From contig NZ_JAMZMI010000009.1 in assembly GCF_024714475.1 (NCBI RefSeq), forward strand, positions 62,001 to 126,000: a DNA stretch of 64,000 nucleotides. The letters are read 5' to 3'. The notes under the pieces were generated by a model. The model was not told the origin of the DNA and did no database searches. It saw only the letters and a list, made by a program, of their open reading frames with translations. Source of the stretch: Marinoscillum sp. MHG1-6. GTDB lineage: Bacteria; Bacteroidota; Bacteroidia; Cytophagales; Cyclobacteriaceae. Numbering within the stretch: position 1 is the stretch's first letter; every line of letters begins with the position of its first letter. The translations under genes and the position numbers were made by a program. Shown piece by piece: positions 61,301 to 64,000 of this stretch.

Positions 61301-61569
61301 TGCGTTACAAAACCTACGTAGGAGAATATCAGTACATCTTCATCATTTACCTGTAAAGAAAAATTACCATCAAGATCGGTAACCGTACCTTTTGATGGAG
61401 TGTCCTTAATAATAATGGTCACACCTGGAAGTGGAGCATTATCATCAGAGCTAATCACTTGCCCTTTTAGTACATATGAATCTTGCTCAATTAAAACGTT
61501 TGCATAATTATTGCCAACGATTGCACAAAAGCCTAGTACTAATAATAAAATCCGTAAGTTTTGGTTCAT
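58348..61569 (-). CDS. SusC/RagA-family TonB-dependent outer-membrane transporter
   Basis: The 1073 residues start with a signal peptide, then a carboxypeptidase-regulatory-like domain (LPGVTIIIKDTPSKGTVTDL, about 40-115), the plug with DEVVIVGYGEQKKANLTGAI and LVGKLAGVQVSRNG, and a large barrel ending FNIGTSFSL. It imports oligosaccharides using TonB energy. No STN domain precedes the regulatory-like domain, so it probably does not signal through an anti-sigma factor. It is the first gene of the susCD unit, with 336 bases of upstream region carrying a palindrome and a direct-repeat element. Confidence 0.94.
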   Translation of the reverse strand: MNQNLRILLLVLGFCAIVGNNYANVLIEQDSYVLKGQVISSDDNAPLPGVTIIIKDTPSKGTVTDLDGNFSLQVNDEDVLIFSYVGFVTQEVPVSGKTEVNVTMPLDVESLDEVVIVGYGEQKKANLTGAIVSVKPDELEDIPTGNLAQTLVGKLAGVQVSRNGTGAPGVPSPLIIRGEDASGNIQRQVLYVIDGVIYTNEQDGTGPSGDEMFNRLDPSEIESISILKDAAAAVYGARAAGGVVVVKTKRGKAGKTVVNYSGSVGVGQPTQIPKMLSGYEHASMLNDIAIGEGNLPGGRPPRASDLFTEEELELIKTRDYDWLDDLFKAAITNRHTLNVSGGSERVRYFVGGNYYYETGNFDNLWYRRYGLRSNIEADLTKDLLFNIGMSFNEGTRKVPYVQGDDGRLTGWFKTPLTAPKWVPAIMDGKPVDIGYANNPYGLLESGSERFSVSNNTNINTSLTYDVPFVKGLKLNTRFSYNLNTSTGSNHTTAYEVYSLERIAGTNNNKLLFEETLSANDPRTINVPAILSESWGKGVNYQLNTSISYANNFGKHNLNALLVYEQADGQSRSLSFNQTGALVDGYPYVWAYSANNITNRGDYDQTGRWGLIGRLNYDYDGKYLFESAFRGEASSKFAKSERFGFFPSVSLGWVISEESFLRDNVGFIDFLKIRTSVGIVGNDNTRPYEHRTAFIPEAQANGPIFGTGNGSLSNTAQPRLNGFTVPSRTWAKVRNLNVGLDARVLDNRLSYTFEYYYNKTYDAFDRDRTYPFVLGNDKPPFENYKVSYSTGVEFMLGWSEKVGQDFGYSFDANFSTRKSRPVKLYQNPAVLGTWVDERKNPDSNQPGYFALGIIRDAEHLAEVEQMYPNQPRDANGFLLVDGKPLTPGMIYYEDVGGPDYSREPDGIIDGNDRGIIAKYTDAPYSYGFTLGASWKGFKVSGSFGGVFGHKVFITKNEQALPEVDENVYSWWSDYWTEENTDAKLPRPYGYGYEGEHSTFWMRDGHTLRLNFLNFSYQMPKPISNRLKLNSWKFYVSVTNVWTIVSPFDYKDPVVSEGYDYPLVRTFNIGTSFSL

Positions 61570-61658
61570 CCTTGTTTATAAAATCTAGTAGTTCGGTTCA
61601 CTCGGGAATTTTCTGCTTTCATTTTTACATCAAATGGCAACATCCTTTAAAAAAATTA

Positions 61659-61668
61659 CAAACGTTTG
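61659..61668. promoter_or_regulatory. Palindrome CAAACGTTTG before susC, LacI-type operator candidate
   Basis: The perfect ten-base palindrome, flanked as ACAAACGTTTGC, lies about 90 bases before the susC start. Its centre AACGTT and arms match the general LacI/PurR/CcpA operator form. LacI-family regulators control several Bacteroidota polysaccharide loci. No LacI gene is in the window. Confidence 0.4.
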
Positions 61669-61730
61669 CTCACTTTGATCAAGAAATGTTAAAAGTACAT
61701 TTATTCCTATATCTAAATTCCTGAATATAG

Positions 61731-61758
61731 CTGCACTAGCCGTCCTGCACTATCCTGT
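61731..61758. promoter_or_regulatory. Direct-repeat element before susC, copy 2
   Basis: CTGCACTAGCCGT is followed by CCTGCACTATCCTGT, an approximate tandem repeat with about 14-base period, 160-190 bases before the susC start. The core TCCTGCACTATCCTG matches 14 of 15 bases of the copy at 33605-33619. Direct repeats of this size suit AraC-type regulators such as hybrid two-component systems. The rest of 61570-61905 shows no gene. Confidence 0.5.
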
Positions 61759-61905
61759 CTGATTATCTGATTGTTTAACAAAAGTTACTATTTTTTACTC
61801 ACTCATCAATTTTTTCTACGCAATTTCGACGAATATTGAGATTATGACAACAAGTGTTTATTTAACACCTATAAGCAGATGATACTACATCAGCCTTTTT
61901 CCTTC

Positions 61906-64000
61906 TCATTTATTTATGACCCAGTTCAACTGTGGATCTAACAAATAAGACTCTCCTGCCCTCATGGGTATTTCCCTTGAAATTCCTTCATATTCAATCA
62001 TGCATTTTCCATTTGATACGGAATAAATGGAAAGTTTCTCCAACTCATGATTTAACCATTCAATATTTAACTCATAGCCTCCACGGGCCTTGACTCCTTT
62101 TATCTTTCCATTTCCCAAGGCATCAGGCAATGCAGGCAGCAACACGATCTTATCATTTTGACTTTGAACAATCATCTCTAATATCCCTGCGGAAGCACCA
62201 AAGTTGCCATCGATTTGGAATGGAGGATGTGCATCAAACAAGTTAGCATAGGAACCTCCCCTGCCACTTCTCTCTACCCAGGCAGGGCTTAACAAGGTAT
62301 TCACCATCTTCCATGCATGATTGCCTTCTCTGAATCTGGACCAAAGGTTGAGTTTCCATGCCAGACTCCATCCTGTTCCCTCATCGCCCCTAAATTCTAA
62401 AGACTTGATGGCTGCATCCATCAATTCGGGTGTTTTCACATTAATCTCCTCTCCCGGGTATACGGCCCATAGATGAGACACATGCCTATGATGATTTTCA
62501 GGATCATCCTTATCTGCCAACCACTCCTGCAGCTGACCATATTGCCCAATCTGATCAGGGGCTACTTTCGGAAGCGTTTCTTCTATCTGACGTGTAAGGT
62601 CATCTGTTATACCCAGAATCTGAGCAGCATCCAGGCAATTTCGAAATAGCTCTCGCACAATTTGATGATCCATTGCGGGGGCCATGACCAATCCACCGTT
62701 TTCAGGTGAGTTCGAAGGCCCACTTACCAGGTACCCGGTTGTTGGATCTTCCACCAGAAAATCGATGAAAAACTCTGCTGCACCTGCCATTAGCGGATAG
62801 GCCTTCTCTCTTAGAAATGTTGTGTCCAGGGTAAACTCATAATGCTCCCAAAGATGATGACACAGCCAGGCTCCGCCAGTTACCCAAATCCCATGATTTG
62901 GGTTATTGATGGGGGCGGTACCTCTCCATAAATCTGTATTGTGATGTAGTACCCACCCATTGGCTCCATAATGTATTTTGGCTGTCTTAGCACCTCTTTC
63001 TGCAACCTCTTCAATCAGCTCAAAAAGTGGCTCATGCATCACCGAAAGGTTTAATGGTTCTGCGGGCCAGTAGTTCATTTCCAGATTAATATTACAGGTA
63101 TACTTTGAGTCCCAAGGAGGTGTCAACTCTTCATTCCAGATGCCCTGAAGGTTAGCAGGTCTGGTGCCCTGTCTGGAAGATGAAATCAATAAATATCGTC
63201 CATATTGAACATACAGTCCAACCAGGGATGGATCTTGAGTTTCGTTAAACGTTACTATTCGTTGATCGGTCGTTAGCGAGTCAAGCCTATTCTCCCCTAA
63301 ATCAATGTCAAAAGTGTTATAGTGCTTTTGGTAATCCTCAATATGAGTAGCTTTAACTTTATCATATGCACCAACCTCTATTTGGTTCAAAGCATCCATT
63401 GCCTTTACCTCAGGCTTCCCTGAAACATCATTATAATTCCTGTAATTAGTAGCAGCTGTAAGATACAAGGTAGCCTCATTGGTATTAGCTACTGTTAGTA
63501 TATCACCTATAACGGAAATGTATCCCTCCGGACTTTCACATCTCAAGTAACTGACTCCATGTAAGGCACCATCCTCCACCTTCGCCAGTAGCATGATTAC
63601 CCGATCATCCACTTTCCTTATCTCAAAATCTCTATGAAGACTCGTGAGAGAGGCCTTGAAGTTCAGTTTACCGGGCACTGAAGAAGCAAGGTGTAAAACC
63701 AATGCCTGATCGGGCGCACTTACAAAATATTCCCTGGTATACCGCACTCCCTCTGATTCATAGCTGGTCCTGGCCATTGCATTTTCTATATCCAGTTCAC
63801 GGGTGTAATTCTCAATATGCTCCTGTCCTTCGAATTCCAGCCACAAATCCCCAAAAGGTTGGTATGACTCCTGGTATTTTGGATATTGTGGAACCTGACT
63901 GTTCTGAATAAAGTACTTCCACTCTACATCAAGAGGAATTCCATTCTCCATCTCTTCTCCTACCGGATAGATGACCATGGGCTCCCCTGTTTTGAAACCC
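61906..64000 (-). CDS. GH95 alpha-L-fucosidase/alpha-L-galactosidase (partial, N-terminus beyond window)
   Basis: At least 697 residues remain. The frame stays open to the right edge, so the methionine at 63978 is probably internal and about 80-120 N-terminal residues are missing. Family landmarks are SYQPFGDLWLEF at the end of the N-terminal domain, LQGIWNEELTPPWDSKY, the catalytic-asparagine region NINLEMNYWPAEP, HHNTDLWRGTAP, a helical barrel with HRHVSHLWAVYPG, and FQIDGNFGASAGILEM. GH95 enzymes remove terminal alpha-L-fucose or, in RG-II and xyloglucan loci, alpha-L-galactose. With GH140 in the same locus, RG-II galactose is a candidate. No sorting tail is present at the C-terminus. Confidence 0.88.
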   Translation of the reverse strand, partial: GFKTGEPMVIYPVGEEMENGIPLDVEWKYFIQNSQVPQYPKYQESYQPFGDLWLEFEGQEHIENYTRELDIENAMARTSYESEGVRYTREYFVSAPDQALVLHLASSVPGKLNFKASLTSLHRDFEIRKVDDRVIMLLAKVEDGALHGVSYLRCESPEGYISVIGDILTVANTNEATLYLTAATNYRNYNDVSGKPEVKAMDALNQIEVGAYDKVKATHIEDYQKHYNTFDIDLGENRLDSLTTDQRIVTFNETQDPSLVGLYVQYGRYLLISSSRQGTRPANLQGIWNEELTPPWDSKYTCNINLEMNYWPAEPLNLSVMHEPLFELIEEVAERGAKTAKIHYGANGWVLHHNTDLWRGTAPINNPNHGIWVTGGAWLCHHLWEHYEFTLDTTFLREKAYPLMAGAAEFFIDFLVEDPTTGYLVSGPSNSPENGGLVMAPAMDHQIVRELFRNCLDAAQILGITDDLTRQIEETLPKVAPDQIGQYGQLQEWLADKDDPENHHRHVSHLWAVYPGEEINVKTPELMDAAIKSLEFRGDEGTGWSLAWKLNLWSRFREGNHAWKMVNTLLSPAWVERSGRGGSYANLFDAHPPFQIDGNFGASAGILEMIVQSQNDKIVLLPALPDALGNGKIKGVKARGGYELNIEWLNHELEKLSIYSVSNGKCMIEYEGISREIPMRAGESYLLDPQLNWVINK

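Noticed and set aside
63976-63978. ATG at 63978 as the start of the GH95 gene
   Set aside because: The frame is open upstream to the window edge and the protein would lack most of the N-terminal GH95 domain, so the gene is partial.
1-64000. CRISPR arrays, tRNA/rRNA genes, insertion sequences or prophage
   Set aside because: Looked for repeats with regular spacers, cloverleaf-like intergenic sequence and transposase or integrase motifs; none was seen.

Overview
The window looks like chromosome from a Bacteroidota, most likely Cytophagales-like, bacterium. It has SusC/SusD pairs, type IX secretion (T9SS) sorting tails, TAnnTTTG-type promoter words and AT-leaning coding DNA. No rRNA, tRNA, CRISPR array, insertion sequence or phage gene was seen. 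It divides into two physiologically separate blocks that meet at about 33.45-33.68 kb.

Block 1 (1-33450) is a nitrate-use and molybdenum-cofactor region. On the minus strand, tauE-like, moaD, moeB (with rhodanese domain), moaE, a moaC-mogA fusion, moaA and moeA (cut by the window edge) form one tightly overlapped operon. Divergent from it is a Crp/Fnr-family regulator with an N-terminal cysteine cluster. Next on the plus strand come an outer-membrane porin, the ABC nitrate importer nrtABCD, a glutamyl-tRNA reductase, a flavohemoglobin-type globin and a redox module: haem-c lipoprotein of the Tll0287/DUF3365 type, small b-type membrane cytochrome, FAD/2Fe-2S reductase, CcmF-like haem lyase and pentahaem cytochrome. 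A patch of signalling genes follows (two histidine kinases, three receiver proteins, one Hpt). Then come narK, a single-chain nitrate reductase fused to a flavin and BFD-type electron-input module, a siroheme-less nitrite-reductase-like protein with a C-terminal rubredoxin, mobA and a small hypothetical gene. A palindrome TACGTA-N4-TACGTA appears before the regulator and narK, and an imperfect copy before the porin, so a common regulon is likely.

Block 2 (33684-64000, all minus strand) is a pectin utilisation locus. In transcription order it holds a GH95 enzyme (partial), susC, susD, a T9SS-tailed unknown, a 1768-residue repeat protein with four beta-helix units, pectate lyase, pectin methylesterase, a second pectate lyase, a beta-helix/DUF6298-like giant, iron-containing alcohol dehydrogenase, DapA-family aldolase, PdxA2-like dehydrogenase, DUF1537 kinase, SSS symporter, GH140 (apiosidase family) and a GH43-like protein. 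GH140 plus GH95 point to rhamnogalacturonan-II (RG-II).

The most interesting inference is that aldolase, alcohol dehydrogenase, kinase and PdxA2 together form a redox-neutral route from the RG-II sugar Dha to pyruvate, DHAP and CO2. D-threonate would be the intermediate, and the stereochemistry worked out on paper agrees. No window evidence proves this. Other notable points are the globin-linked redox operon, the rubredoxin fusion, an asymmetric NrtC/NrtD ATPase pair, a 617-bp perfect internal duplication and a direct-repeat element present at both ends of the pectin locus.
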